A model generated the notes under the pieces. The model was not told the origin of the DNA, made no database searches, and saw only the letters and a program-made list of their open reading frames with translations. The position numbers were made by a program, and so were the translations under genes. 64,000 nt of DNA from Mermis nigrescens (taxonomy: Eukaryota > Nematoda > Enoplea > Mermithida > Mermithidae). Of this stretch, positions 45,780-57,424 are shown one piece after another (the first letter of the stretch is position 1; the number at the start of each line of letters is the position of its first letter). The stretch covers positions 19,656,706-19,720,705 of the forward strand of contig JAVLUZ010000145.1 in assembly GCA_036768485.1 (NCBI GenBank). Reading direction: 5' to 3'.

Positions 45780-45946
45780 CAGGGTTGCCAAGTGTGCTGT
45801 TGTCAAAAAAACCCAATTTTTACCTCAAACCCAGCTAAAAAACCCCAACCAATGATCAAGCATGGGCACTAAAAATCCCCAATTGGCTTCTAAAGGCCTC
45901 AAAAAACCCCAAGAAATGTGGGAAACCCCCCAACTTGGCAACCCTG
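45780..45946. mobile_element. 167 bp hAT-like MITE (CAGGGTTGCCAAGT ends)
   Basis: Starts CAGGGTTGCCAAGT and ends ACTTGGCAACCCTG, perfect inverted repeats. Flanks GTCCGACT and GTCTGACT match at 7 of 8. The body is rich in 'aaaaaacccca' repeats. Confidence 0.85.
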
Positions 45947-46298
45947 GTCTGACTTTAACCTTCAAAGTGTCTCTCGATCGTCTGTTATTTCTTTTTTGCG
46001 TATGATACATAACAATGTGGTACGGAATTATATACACTTAAATGATATGCATAAATAAATTTGTTTATGCAATTTTATACTCATTAGACAGGTCACAAAA
46101 ATCATTCTGGACAGTTTCGTGACAGCATCTTAGGCACTTACTCTTTTGTTCCTCGCACATTGCATTTTTGCTCTGAAGGAAACGACCTTTCTTTGTTACA
46201 TATTGTTTTGCATTTCTTTGACTTAAGCTTGAGCGTACATTTATTTTTTTGTTGCTTCCAAAATGAATCAAAACGAAAGAAGACTAAGTGGCTTATTA

Positions 46299-46398
46299 NN
46301 NNNNNNNNNNNNNNNNNNNNNNNNNNNNNNNNNNNNNNNNNNNNNNNNNNNNNNNNNNNNNNNNNNNNNNNNNNNNNNNNNNNNNNNNNNNNNNNNNN
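46299..46398. other. Assembly gap (100 N)
   Basis: A run of N of exactly 100, the conventional size for a gap of unknown length. The LINE to its right starts inside the gap. A minus-strand frame on the left (46065-46271) has several Cys but no recognised domain. Confidence 0.98.
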
Positions 46399-47142
46399 CT
46401 CAATCAGTACTGGAATTATTCCAGATTAACTTGCAAGCACAGCCAAGGTGCGACTGGTGTACTTAGTCGCTGCCTAGCAAAACTGCAGACAAAACTAGCG
46501 TTGATCCAGGAGCCTTGGATCTATATGAACAAGGTATGTGGATTAAATGATAAATTATATACTGTGTTAGTAGGGACTGCGGTACAAGGACCAAGGGCTT
46601 GCGTGCTTGCCTCACGGAAACTTAACCCAGTGCTCCTCCAACAATTTAGCAACTGTAACATGGTGTCTGTAGAGTTAAGTTATAAAAGTGCAGGGCACTG
46701 GCGTAACATTATTGTTACATCAGCATACCTGCCTTTTGACTCTCCTCATTTACCTCCAGGTAGAGCTTTTTCTCTTCTGGTTGACTACTGCAGTAAAAAG
46801 CAGATACCACTAATTATTGGGTGTGACGCCAATGCTCACCACACTTTGTGGGGCAGCAGCGATACCAATAAACGTGGGACTGCACTTGCTGAATATTTAG
46901 CCTCTACCAATTTAATTTTATTAAATAGGGGTAGTGAACCTACATTTGTTGTGGCAAAGAGACAGGAGGTTATTGATCTAACCTTATGTTCTCTTGACCT
47001 CGCTAATGATATAAGAAATTGGCATGTCTCACAAGAGGTGTCTCTATCTGACCACAGACAGATACGCTTCTCTTTACATGATGATTCCTTTTCTTCTAAG
47101 TTGTACAGGAATCCAAGGTCCACTAATTGGGCTCTTTTTTAA
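46399..47142 (+). pseudogene. LINE AP-type endonuclease domain
   Basis: The frame includes LALIQEPWIYMNKVCGL (catalytic Glu), the CDANAHHTLWGSSDTNKRG block with its catalytic Asp/Asn, RGSEPTFV, EVIDLTLCS and SLSDHRQIRF (catalytic Asp-His). The frame ends at a TAA created by a T6 run. With five T the frame would continue into the linker. Confidence 0.88.
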
Positions 47143-47190
47143 GCAACACCTTGGTAGTCGCTTGTAAGCAGCACCTTGGTAGTCGCTTGG
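47141..47190. repeat. Two 25-bp tandem copies in the LINE linker
   Basis: 'aagcaacaccttggtagtcg' type unit repeated once with a period of 25, differing at one or two positions. The extra unit adds 25 bp and so shifts the frame by one base. Confidence 0.85.
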
Positions 47191-47375
47191 GTTCTTGGGC
47201 TCCTAGTTGCTCAACAAAATAGGACGTAGAGGGTGCTGTTGACTTTGTACAGCAAGCTCTTAAATCCTCTTATGAGTACTCCTGCAGATTACAGAGGGAA
47301 AAGAGCAAACCTATTCCCTGGTGGAATAGAGAGCTCCAAGACCTCCGTAAGAAAAGTAGGAGAGCTTGGAATCAA

Positions 47376-47795
47376 GTGAAATTATCTCAATCAGTTTCCG
47401 ATTGGGCTGATTATCGCAAGGTTCGACAGGAGTATAAGCATCTTATACGCACTAGAAAGCTTTTGTGCTGGCAGGACTACTGCTCCAACATTGATAAAAT
47501 GTCGGATGCTGCTAAGCTTCGCCGCATTTTATGTAAACCACAAGTAGGTGAAGTTGGCTCATTAAAACTACCTTCGGGTCAATATACACTCAACCAAAGG
47601 GAAACCCTGCTTCACCTTCCTGACACTCATTTTCCTGGCAGCTTTGCAGTTGGAAATGAGGCATATCCGGACACATTGGGCCCAACCAGTTTTTCTGGCT
47701 TTGGTGACCAAGTTCTGGCCTGCAGGGTGATAACACCTGATAAGGTTCGCTGGGCTGTAAAGTCTTTCGAACCCTACAAGACTCCAGGGGGTTGA
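47376..47795 (+). pseudogene. LINE linker between endonuclease and RT
   Basis: The frame contains WADYRKVRQEYKHLIRTRKL and ends VKSFEPYKTPGG. The next motif (VDGIFPALLQEGLDML) is in another frame after a G5 run. SFxxYKTPGxDGIFPALLQ is the conserved start of this RT type. Confidence 0.82.
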
Positions 47796-48732
47796 TGGCA
47801 TTTTTCCAGCTCTTTTGCAGGAAGGACTGGACATGCTGGTGAGACCCCTAGTGAATATTTATTGAAGATGCCTAGCACTTGGCTATGTTCCAATAGCCTG
47901 GCGACAAGTAAAGGTCATCTTTATTCCTAAGCCAGGGCGTAGTTCCTATGACCTGGCGAAATCCTTCAGACCAATTAGTCTTTCCTCCTTCTTACTGAAG
48001 TGTATGGAAAGATTAATCGATCGCTTTATAAGAGATGGTCCCTTGCTGGAACATCCTTTACATGTTACACAACATGCATATCAGTGTGGAAAGTCTGTTG
48101 ATACGGCCCTTCATGAACTAGTTTCTAGGATTGAACGGGCATTAGACAACAAACAATTCACACTGGGCGTTTTTCTGGACATTGAAGGGGCATTTGACAA
48201 TACAACCTTCAATGCTATCTGCAAAGCAGCATCCAATCATGGTGTACATCAGACCATTGTTAAATGGATTAATGCTATGCTAAGATTTCGCTATATCATG
48301 ACTGACTCTTGTGGAGACAGCATGATCTTTACTACCACAAAAGGCTGTCCACAAGGAGGTGTACTATCTCCTTTGCTGTGGTGCCTTGTGGTGGACGAAC
48401 TTTTACAGAATTTGCAAAAGTCTGGCCTCTACAGTCAAGGATATGCTGATGATTTGGCAATCCTTGTTACTGGAAGGTTCCTTGACACCATTTCCTCACT
48501 TATGGAAAATGGTTTAGCCAAAGTGGAACAGTGGTGTCACCATAATGGTCTATCTGTGAACCCACAGAAAACCGAAATGGTGCTATTCACTCATAAACGG
48601 AAACTTGATGGGTTTAAGCCACCAATTTTCTATGGTATGCCACTACAGCGTGCAAACCAGGTCAATTTTTTGGGACTTATTTTGGACCAAAAATTAAACT
48701 GGCGCAATCATGTAGAGGTCAAATGTCAGAAG

Positions 48733-48997
48733 CATACGTGGGCAGCAAGAAATTTCTGGGGGGGTGCAAGATTTTTTGAAGGTCAAAAAATGGCCTTAAA
48801 AATGGTGGTATGGTGATTAAAACACCATTTTTCGACGTTTCTCATCAAGCACTATCCATTGGCATCAAAAAATTGCAAAAAAAGCGAAAAAAATTTTCAA
48901 AAATTGAATTCTGGGGGGTATTTTGATTTCTGGGGGGGGGGTATTTTGGTTTCTGGGGGTGCATACCCCCAAACCTTCCCCCCCACGCCCAGGTGTG
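48733..48997 (+). mobile_element. MITE A, copy 14, inside LINE RT
   Basis: Starts CATACGTGGGC and ends GCCCAGGTGTG. Perfect duplication GTCAGAAG at 48725-48732 and 48998-49005. Element plus duplication is 273 bp, a multiple of three. Confidence 0.95.
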
Positions 48998-49112
48998 GTC
49001 AGAAGGCTGTTAATGCATTCTGGCAATGTCATAGAGCTGTAGGGAAATCCTGGGGCCTATCACCACAGGTCATGCAATGGCTTTTCGTGTCTGTGATTAG
49101 ACCCATGATCAC

Positions 49113-49372
49113 CATACGTGGGCAGCAAGAAAATTCTGGGGGGGGTGCAAGATTTTTTTGAAGGTCGAAAAATGGCCTTAAAAATGGTGGTATGGCGATA
49201 AAAACACCATTTTTCGACGTTTCTCATCAAGCACTATCCATTGGCATCAAAAAATTGCGAAAAAAACGAAAAAAATTTTCAAAAATTGAATTCTGGGGGG
49301 TATTTTGATTTCTGGGGGGGTATTTTGGTTTCTGGGGGGTGCATACCCCCAAACCCCCCACGCCCAGGTGTG
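49113..49372 (+). mobile_element. MITE A, copy 15, inside LINE RT
   Basis: Starts CATACGTGGGC and ends GCCCAGGTGTG. Perfect duplication ATGATCAC at 49105-49112 and 49373-49380. Very similar to copy 14, so both are young. Confidence 0.95.
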
Positions 49373-50230
49373 ATGATCACCTATGCTTCACTAATCTGGT
49401 GGCCTCGTGCACACTTGTCTACTGTGAAATGTCAGCTTAGTCATTTACATAGAATGGCTTGCCTCAGCATTTGTAGTGCCATATGCACCACACCGACTGC
49501 AGCCATGGAAGTCTTGCTGGACCTGCCTCCCCTGCATATCTTCGTGGAGGGTTGTGCAAGGGCAGCTGCATATCGACTAAACATAGCTGGCAGTTGGAAT
49601 GCAAAAGGCAAGGTTGTAGGTCACAATGCTGTTTGGGCTAAGGCCAATAGGCCAGTACTCAAAATGCCAAGTGACTTTATTGTACCAAAATTTATTTTTG
49701 GTAGACTTTATACCATTCAGTTTCCCACTAGGGATGACTGGGAAAAATCTAGAGTGAATATTCTCTCGCCTCCTGGAATTGTGCGCTACACTGATGGATC
49801 ACGCTCTGTGAATACCTCAGGCGTGGGCATCTATTTCCAGAAGTTAAAACAGATGCGGTATTTTACCTTAGGCAGTATGTGTACTGTCTTTCAGGCAGAA
49901 ATACTCGCTATTTTACAATGCTGCCATAGCAGAGAATTGATGGCCCTCAGAAATGAGAACATCTTTATTTGCTCTGACACTCAATCTGCTCTGAAGTCAC
50001 TTCTATCTCCAAAAGTGTCTTCAAAGTTAGTTCTCGAGTGTGTTCTTGCTTTTCAAGAACTCTCGCAGGATAACAATGTCAAATTATTATGGGTCCCAGG
50101 TCACTGCGGCATTGAGGGCAATGAATTTGCGGATCATGCTGCAAAAATGGGATCAGCACGTAAACATATTGGCCCAGAACCGGTAGTTGCTATCTCCAGA
50201 GCTGTTGCTAAGGCTGACATCAACAGCTAG

Positions 50231-50612
50231 GTCAGGGAACAACATGTTCAATATTGGAGTGAGCAAAAAACTTGCCGTCAGGCCAGATCCTTTATGGAGA
50301 AGCCATGCAAGAAAATAGCCAGCTCCTTGATCAGCTTAGATCGTAAGCTGCTTAAGACAGTAACTGGTCTCTTAACTGGACACTGTCCCCTCAACAGACA
50401 CCTGTGTAATTGGGGTTTCTGACAACCCCAAATGCGCAAAATGTCTGCTCACAGAAGAGGATTCTATCCACTTCCTTTGTCACTGCCCTGGGTTTGATAA
50501 ATTGAGAGCTAGGTTCTTCCATGCTCCACATATTGAACCCTCGGCCGTTTTACAGGAGCCTGTTGCTCAACTTTTGGGGTTTATTAAAGCCTCAAAACGT
50601 TTATGCGACTAG
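50231..50612 (+). pseudogene. LINE C-terminal Cys/His region
   Basis: Past the TAG, VREQHVQYWSEQKTCRQARS and LLTGHCPLNRHLCNWGF continue in frame. After a frame change, NPKCAKCLLTEEDSIHFLCH and CPGF give a C-x2-C-x8-H-x3-C motif. The ORF ends SKRLCD plus TAG at 50610-50612. Confidence 0.82.
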
Positions 50613-51851
50613 CTCTCAAAAGTTTCCATGGGGTACACAATGGGCTTCTTAGCCTGCGTGAAGGGCTTGCGCCCACCCCTTTATCACATCACTATCACCT
50701 TCCCCTACCACCCCCCCCCCCAAAGAAACTCGCTTTATCCCCCTCCCAGAACTTTTGACCGTGTGCATCTATGAATAAAATATACTTCAAAAGGGAGTGT
50801 TTGGCAAAAAATATGACTTTTGAGCAATTACGTAGATAGCTAAAAACACTTAAAACAGTAACAACAGTGGCTTTTACACTAATTTTTTAAAAAACTTAGA
50901 AAATCGCAAATTCTGGGGAAGTGAAAAGATTTCTGCAGTGTGAAAAGTTTTCTTGGGGAAGGAGGGGAAATCCCTCAGAACCCCCTTCCAGATCATGTGA
51001 GTGCGCCAGCGATTCTTAATTTATTGACCAACAACAATCTATTAGTAAATATGAATATAGCTAAGCAAGACTATACATACGGCTGGCTTAAATTTCTTAA
51101 TGCTTATTTTTCAATTAAATTAAATTTTAAAATTTACTTTTTTCAATTTCTCAATTCCTTTATATCAAATAAGATTCAAAAAGATTGAAAGCGAAAGAAA
51201 GTGAGTATGCAAAAGTAGTATTAGAAACAAAACATGCTACGAGAGTAGACGTTCACTGTATTTCATTAAAAACTTAGAAATGCTTAATTTATAATGAGGA
51301 ATTAAAAAATGAGAATGCATAATTATACATAATATACATAAATACTCGGTCATCGTTAACCGTTGCATACTTTAAAACGAGTCACTGGGCATAAGAATGA
51401 ATTTTAGCAATAATTTAGGACACAAAGGTTAGAATCGAGGGCAAAATCATGAACATGAGCATTGTGACAGAACATAAATGAGCTATCTATTATACGATTT
51501 TACTTTAAAAACTAGATTACGATATTCCATTCCATTGCTAACACAGAAATCGAAGGACAAAAGAAAGCTTACAGTTAAGCTGTCGCTGATCAACGACTTC
51601 GGCATTTTATACGGGTCGAAATAGGCTGGTGTAAGCCATGCGCAGTGTGCAATACAAGGCATTATCGTCGTAATTATTTTTCCATTTGCTAAGTTAAAGG
51701 AACGCGTTTTCATAAATCTGCATTATATAATGTTCGGAGGTCATTTTTAAATGCTTCGAAAGACAGTAGACACAAATAAATACTACAAACGATGAAGTAA
51801 TCGAAAAATACATGCATATAACGACTCAACATTCTTAGAGGGGGTCCTGAG
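50613..51851. other. Intergenic, one unassigned ORF
   Basis: Includes C-run patches (50700-50740) that may be MITE relics. A 76-codon minus-strand frame at 51483-51713 starts MKTRSFNLANGKIITTIMPC. It has no recognised domain and may be chance. Confidence 0.35.
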
Positions 51852-52125
51852 CACACATGGGCGTGGGGGTTTTGGGGATGTACGCAGCCCCCAGAAAGTT
51901 GAAATACCCCCCAGAAATCAAAATACCCCCCAGAAAATTTGTTTTTTGCTTTTTCAGCAATTTCTTGATGCCATTGTATAGTGCCCGATGAGAAACGTCA
52001 GAAAAATTGTGTTTTCTTCGCCATACGACCACTTTTAAGACCATTTTTTGACCTTTGAAAATTTTCCAGCACCCCCCCCAGGAATTTTTTCACCCCCCCC
52101 AGAATTTCGGTGCTGCCCACCTATG
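51852..52125 (-). mobile_element. MITE A, copy 16
   Basis: Starts CACACATGGGC and ends CCCACCTATG. The right part holds a small internal duplication ('caccccccccc..aga/ggaattt'). No clear target duplication. Confidence 0.72.
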
Positions 52126-52936
52126 ACAAAAGGCATACAATAAATGTCAATTGGCGCACACAAAATAACAAAAACGAAGCGTAAAAACTACGTAAAGGAT
52201 GCTACTCCAACGTACGGAAAAAGAAAACACGCTCAGCGCGGAAGCTGGCAAAGAGGCTCTCCAGGCTCAAAAGGCTAATGTAAAATGAAATATTCTTAAA
52301 GTGCGACCAAAAACTGCGCTCGCACGCAGTTTTAAACGATGCGAAAAAAGAGGTGTATCAACGCGGACAAAAGAAACACGGAATGGATCTACGAATATGA
52401 GCAATGAGGCCTACGAGCCGAGCTTACGGTAAAGGAATGTACAAACGAGATAGGCACAAATATGAGACACACACATATGACTTTAAGTACACGTAAGATA
52501 TGATAACACACATACCAATTCGTACTCAAGTCAGCTTTAAGCCCGAGTTCCCATTTTCCTATCCCGGATTTTGGAGTTAGAAAGTATGTGTGGGAAAGGA
52601 ATGAAAAATATGATAATTTTCAGGGGAAGGTGGTCCGGGCGACTCGCTTAAGCGTTGCGCTTAACGGTCGCTTACGTGCGTACGGAAATTGAGCACAAAA
52701 AATGTACATCTAGGGCAATCAGTCGTGGATGCGTAGGTATATCGTAGCGCAAAACAAACGAATATTCGCGTTGATCCAACGCAGCAAAACGGCGTAGGGA
52801 TCTCTACATACTGGTGGATCTATAGTCTTGTTTTTTAACCTAGTGCATGGATCGGCTCATAAAACTAATTTCTTTCTTCCTGTAGCACTTGATTTTTTCC
52901 CTGAGGTAGCGAATTTGCTCTCTTATAGGTCGCGGG
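52126..52936. other. Intergenic, higher GC than surroundings
   Basis: Looks unique, without runs or repeats, and visibly less AT-rich around 52200-52480. No ORF, RNA gene or repeat is recognised. Might contain regulatory or non-coding RNA sequence; nothing in it proves this. Confidence 0.35.
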
Positions 52937-53157
52937 CACACGTGGGCTTAAGGTGTGCACTCCCAGAAACCCAAATAGACCCCTCTCCCACCAGAAACCA
53001 AAAAAAACCCCAGAATTCAATTTTTGAAATTTTTTGTTTTTTTCGATGAGAAAACGGTGAAACACGATGTCTTTTCGCCATTCCAACACTTTTAACGCCA
53101 TTTTTTGACTTTTGAAAAATCTTGCAATCCCAGAATTCTCGGTGGCGCCCACCTATA
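52937..53157 (-). mobile_element. MITE A, copy 17
   Basis: Starts CACACGTGGGC and ends CCCACCTATA. Flanks GTCGCGGG and GTCGATGG match at 6 of 8. Internally shortened at 221 bp. Confidence 0.72.
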
Positions 53158-53542
53158 GTCGATGGGTCCGAGCGTTGGAGAAATTGGATGTTACAGTAAT
53201 GCGGAATTTAGTTCGCCGAGCAAATTCCATGCACTGGAAGTTAATAAATAAACTATAGGTATTAAGGAATTTTTAGATTCCTTAAATATTAACCCGTTTA
53301 AAAAAATCAGGTACTTTGTCCATGCGTGCTGCCGAGGGGTTTGGGTTTGGGACCTCACATAAGCGTGGGGTTGGATTCTTCGAGAATGCGGCAGACCGAC
53401 CAAGTAAGCCAAATATTACCGATTTATTACTCGCGTCGCTCTCACATCTATTCAAAGCCTAATATATAACGATAAATTTTTGTTGCTATTTTTCTGAATC
53501 TTGTCCTATCGGGAAGTGCTTCCGATGTGTCGTATGTATATG
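53158..53542. other. Intergenic spacer
   Basis: No recognisable feature. Confidence 0.35.
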
Positions 53543-53550
53543 TTTAAACC

Positions 53551-53821
53551 CATACGTGGGCAGCAAGAAAATTCTGGGGGGTGCAAGATTTTTTTGAAGG
53601 TCAAAAAATGGGCCTTAAAAATGGTGGTATGGCGATAAAACGCACCATTTTTCGACGTTTCTCATCATAGCATCTATCCATTGGCATCTAAAAATTGCGA
53701 AAAAAACGAAAAAATTTTTCAAAAAATTGGAATTCTGGGGGAGTATTTTGATTTCTGGGGGGTATTTTGATTTCTGGGGGGTGCATACCCCCAAGCCCCC
53801 CCCCTCCCACGCCCAGGTGTG
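53551..53821 (+). mobile_element. MITE A, copy 18
   Basis: Starts CATACGTGGGC and ends GCCCAGGTGTG. Perfect duplication TTTAAACC at 53543-53550 and 53822-53829. Confidence 0.93.
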
Positions 53822-53829
53822 TTTAAACC

Positions 53830-54149
53830 TCTCAGAAGTCAAGAGACCATGTGCCATTTTTGTGAAGTCACTTATCGGTTTCTGCAAACTTTTTCAACGC
53901 GATTGATGAAAAACGTCGATGAATAATGTTTCTTTCGCATTACCAAAAATCTATTAAATTTTCTTTTACATTTTACGGTTTACAGCATATTCTTCAAAAA
54001 CTCCGCCAGGTAGCGCGTTAGCGCGTACCTACTTGGGGTACCCCCAACATATGTCCCCTCCTCACAGCTATAACGGCACACATCTGGGAGGTGCGGGTTT
54101 TTTTTAAGCGGTAGATAATAAAAAAACTTAGATACCCTTTTTTTATTTA
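53830..54149. other. Spacer with a MITE relic
   Basis: 53895-53940 resembles the MITE A 'gatgagaaacgtcga' segment. Otherwise nothing recognised. Confidence 0.35.
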
Positions 54150-54965
54150 AAACTCAATACCGAGGTATTCGTTGAGTGTGTAAAGTTTACACCAAAATTC
54201 AAATGATTTGCGGAGGGCCAATTTAAAAAAATGTTTTCCCTGATTAGTAATTTACGAATTCTGGTCTTAAAATTTCTTCACACTCATTAGTTGTTACACA
54301 GAAGTGTAAATTTAGACGGTTTTTTACTGTTTTCATAGTGCACGAGCATATCTAATTCAGTTTTACATTCTATGTTGTCTGATTGGTTTCAAAAGATAGA
54401 CGGATATAAAATCTAGAGGAGACTTTTTTTATTTTTTACGTAATATTTTAAAGGCTGTTGGCGGTATTATTGTAAAGAGTCTTAGACAAAAAAATATTTT
54501 TCCCTGCCATATTTGCCTACTTAGTAGACAGAACGTGGTAACTACCTTTGAAATGTGCCTCTCGTCCTAAGCGCTACACGTCAAAATTTATTTTGTTTCT
54601 TTACAATCAATATTACGCTATAAGTGCAGGTGTAAACTTTACACTGAAAAAAATTTTTCCGCCCAGAGCGTCGTGGATGATGTTGAATTTTTTTAAAATG
54701 TTCTCCGTAAGGAGTAGAATAATCGAATCTGACCTTTTAACTTTTTGTTAGAGGTATGAAAAGGGGAGCTTTGAATTATACATCCATTTTCTAATTCCGA
54801 TAGATAACTCCGTATTGCATATTGTCTGATCAGATTTTTCTTATTTCAGAGGTTTTTTGACTCGTCTTTAATAAACAATTATTTTATTATCATAAATGCA
54901 CTATTCTTAAACTTAAGTAGAATGATAAATATTTTTCAATAATTGACTAATTATTAAAATCCGCC

Positions 54966-55050
54966 GATATGTCGAGTTGGCGCAGAGGCTCACGCGTCCG
55001 TCCTTGCATGCGTGTTTTTAAATAGATTAATGGGTTCAAATCTTCTTGAT
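54966..55050 (+). other. tRNA-like segment (possible SINE head)
   Basis: 'gagttggcgcagaggctc' resembles a tRNA D-arm with A box (TGGCGCAGAGG). 'gggttcaaatc' about 50 nt later resembles a B box. Anticodon and acceptor stems do not pair properly, so it is not a functional tRNA gene. A decayed tRNA-derived SINE is possible. Confidence 0.3.
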
Positions 55051-56725
55051 TACTAACTTTTTTCATTTTTAACTCTCTTGCCAAAACCATGTACTTTCGA
55101 CTTGTTTATGTCTGCCAACAACTCCGGTAATGAGATTTGAGAAATTTTTTCTGACAGAAATGTACTACGGATCAAGGGATATCTTCTGCTTACCAGCAAA
55201 CTTTCTCCTACAATCAATACGCAGTTAGTACTAGGGGTTTAAACTTTACACTCAAGTGGATGAGTAAAAAAACAGATTTTGTCCAAGCTTTCTCTGCCAA
55301 GTTTTTCGGTTATGAGTTAGGATGAATTGAATAAAAATGGGAATAAAGTAATTTCAAAGAGCTACACGTCTGAAGCAAGCCGCGTTCAAAAAAAAAACGT
55401 AATATACAGTTGTTTATGGGGGTGTAAAGTTCGAAATCTGAGGTGTAAAATGGGCGAAAAAACAGGTTTTTTTTCGTATTTTTGATCGGTAAATCATATC
55501 AAATATTTTGCGGAACAATAGGTTCGGCACATGCTACAAACTGGCCCCGAACCGAATTTATTCACACTCAATGAGGCGTTAGGTTCAGATTTCTAAAGTT
55601 TACAATGTGGTGGACAGTTGAAAATACGTGTTTGTCCATTTTTTTGTTCGTCAATTTCTCTGTTCAGAAGTCGGGCGAGGTCGAATAGGATAAAAATAAA
55701 GTACTTCCCTAGCGTCAGCAGCGAATTGCGTTTGTTTACATCAATATTTAGCTTTTTCGATAGGTGTAAAGTCAAAAATAGGGAGTTAAACGTGTTTATG
55801 TCTTGTTTTTTCTGCCAAGTTCTGGGTTATGAGTCTGGCTTTGTAATCTCAAGTCTAAAAATGAACCAGAAACCAAATGTGATACGCTAGTTTGTTTGCA
55901 CTCAACAGCGGTGTAAAGTGGTTTACATCTGATTTTCATTTTGTCCTCGGGCCATTGTGGAGATCTTAATTTTCTAATAAATGTTGGATCGCAATATCAG
56001 AGTAATATCAGAATTACGAATCCGACTTCCCCCCCCCGAAATTTCTCTACATACTCTGTTGGTTGTGCAAAGTTTACACTGCATACTAAGTTTAAGTTCT
56101 AGAGCCTTACGGAAGTTTGATTTTTTTAAATGTTCTACGTAAAATCAGAATTGGGGAATCTGAGTGTTAGTATTCTCTACACCTAGTAGTTGTGTAAACT
56201 TTGCACTATTCATTTGTTGTTAATATGTAGTTTATACTACAAATTTATTTTACTTCCAAATCTGAGCGTTGAAGTTGTTCCTTACACTTGATATTTGCGT
56301 AAAGTTTATGCTGAAAACTTTGATCTGTTTAAATAATGTAAGGTTGTCGTGTTTAAAAAGCGATAATGCAGATGTTAAGAACAATATTGTTTTCCACGTT
56401 CTTGGACTTCTGTCATTATTGTGGCATGTTACTGTATGTGTTTACTGACTGATGTACTCAAATCATAGCACAATCAAAAGTAGGGTACTGGCAAAGAAAA
56501 ATGCATTGATGGAACAAAAAAGATGAATATGCTTGGAAATGTGAATTATTAAGGACGTAAAAGGAGGGGACTAGGAGAAATCTACCTAAAGTCGCAAAAT
56601 CTGCTAAAAATCAGACTTTCTCTAAGCAACGCAAAAATCGAAGTATATTCTGCGGCCAACAGATTAAAATAAATATTTAACCATAAAAATGATTGAAAAA
56701 GCAGCACTTTAGCAACAGCAGCAAC

Positions 56726-56989
56726 CATACGTGGGCAGCAAGGAAATTCTAGGGGGTGCAAGATTTTTTGAAGGTCAAAAAATGGCCTTAGAAATGGTGG
56801 TATGGCGATAAAAACACCATTTTTCGACGTTTCGCATCAAGCACTATCCATTTATCCATGGCATCAAAAATTATGCGGAAAAAACGAAAAAAATTTTCAA
56901 AAATTGAATTCTGGGGGGGTATTTTGATTTCTGGGGGGTATTTTATTTTCTGGGGGGTCTAGACCCCCAGACCCCCACGCCCATGTGTG
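56726..56989 (+). mobile_element. MITE A, copy 19, inside repeat R
   Basis: Starts CATACGTGGGC and ends CCCATGTGTG. Flanks GCAGCAAC and GCGGTAAC match at 6 of 8. Confidence 0.8.
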
Positions 56990-57424
56990 GCGGTAACTAT
57001 GGTAAATGATATTGAGTAAATTAACAGTCTTTCTAAGCCAATTGAATGAAATAGCAAACATCGAAGACAATGGGAGACATGGTTGGTTTGAAACAGTAGG
57101 AAACGCGTAAGTTGACTTGAAACTGACTAAATGTAGATGCACTAGCATGCCCGTAAGGATTGTGTGCACTAATCAATCGGCCCCTGTTTTGCTTGCTATA
57201 ATGCTCATAAATAAAATAGAACAACTTTAAATACAATACCACTTATTTTTCTATCAATCAGGTGCCAGCAATTTAAAAAAGTAACCTTGATAGATTTCGT
57301 TTAGTCCCCTCCTTTTGCATCCTTAATAATCCACAATTCCAAGTATATTCATCTTTTTTGTTCCATCGGAGCATTTTTTCTTTGCTAGTTTGACTATAAT
57401 TGATGACTTTTGCACAAAAACCGT

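Larger units (their letters stand above)
47796..50230 (+). pseudogene. LINE reverse transcriptase and RNase H, interrupted by two MITEs
   Basis: RT motifs: SFRPISLSSFLLKCMERLID, FLDIEGAFDN, KGCPQGGVLSPLLW and GYADDLAIL. After the two MITEs the frame resumes KAVNAFWQCHRAVGKSW and ITYASLIWWPRAH. RNase H follows: RYTDGSR, FQAEILAIL, ICSDTQSAL and WVPGHCGIEGNEFADHAAK, giving the D-E-D-D/H active-site set. Removing each MITE plus one duplication (273 bp and 268 bp) returns to a single open frame. The frame ends at TAG 50228-50230, where relatives have Trp. Confidence 0.9.
46399..50612 (+). mobile_element. LINE with endonuclease, RT, RNase H and CCHC tail
   Basis: In order: AP endonuclease, linker, reverse transcriptase (YADD), RNase H, and a Cys/His tail. 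An RNase H after the RT places it in the I superfamily in the broad sense (I, R1, LOA and relatives). The start is lost in the N gap. Two MITE A copies (48733, 49113) interrupt the RT region. Two frame changes fall at homopolymers (T6 at 47135-47140, G5 at 47787-47791), there is one in-frame TAG at 50228, and a frame change near the tail. It looks like a fairly recent insertion that has lost function. Confidence 0.9.
54150..57395. repeat. Old repeat R, copy 2
   Basis: Parallel to 11090-17455. Degenerate 175-bp units start near 55158, 55335, 55515, 55693 and 55858, followed by the 130-bp units, the 'tcattattgtggcatgtta' segment and the inverted arms at 56480-56600 and 57295-57390. It lacks the large element and the 404 bp MITE found in copy 1 but carries MITE A copy 19. 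Confidence 0.72.

Noticed and set aside
46065..46271. Minus-strand Cys-containing ORF beside the N gap
   Set aside because: The Cys spacing resembles some insect repeat-encoded zinc motifs, but too little sequence is present to support a call.
48733..49372. Open frames containing WGGILVSGG and similar
   Set aside because: MITE A read through in frame with the LINE, not protein-coding sequence.
54966..55050. Functional tRNA gene
   Set aside because: A and B box-like motifs are present, but the acceptor and anticodon stems do not pair. Listed only as tRNA-like.
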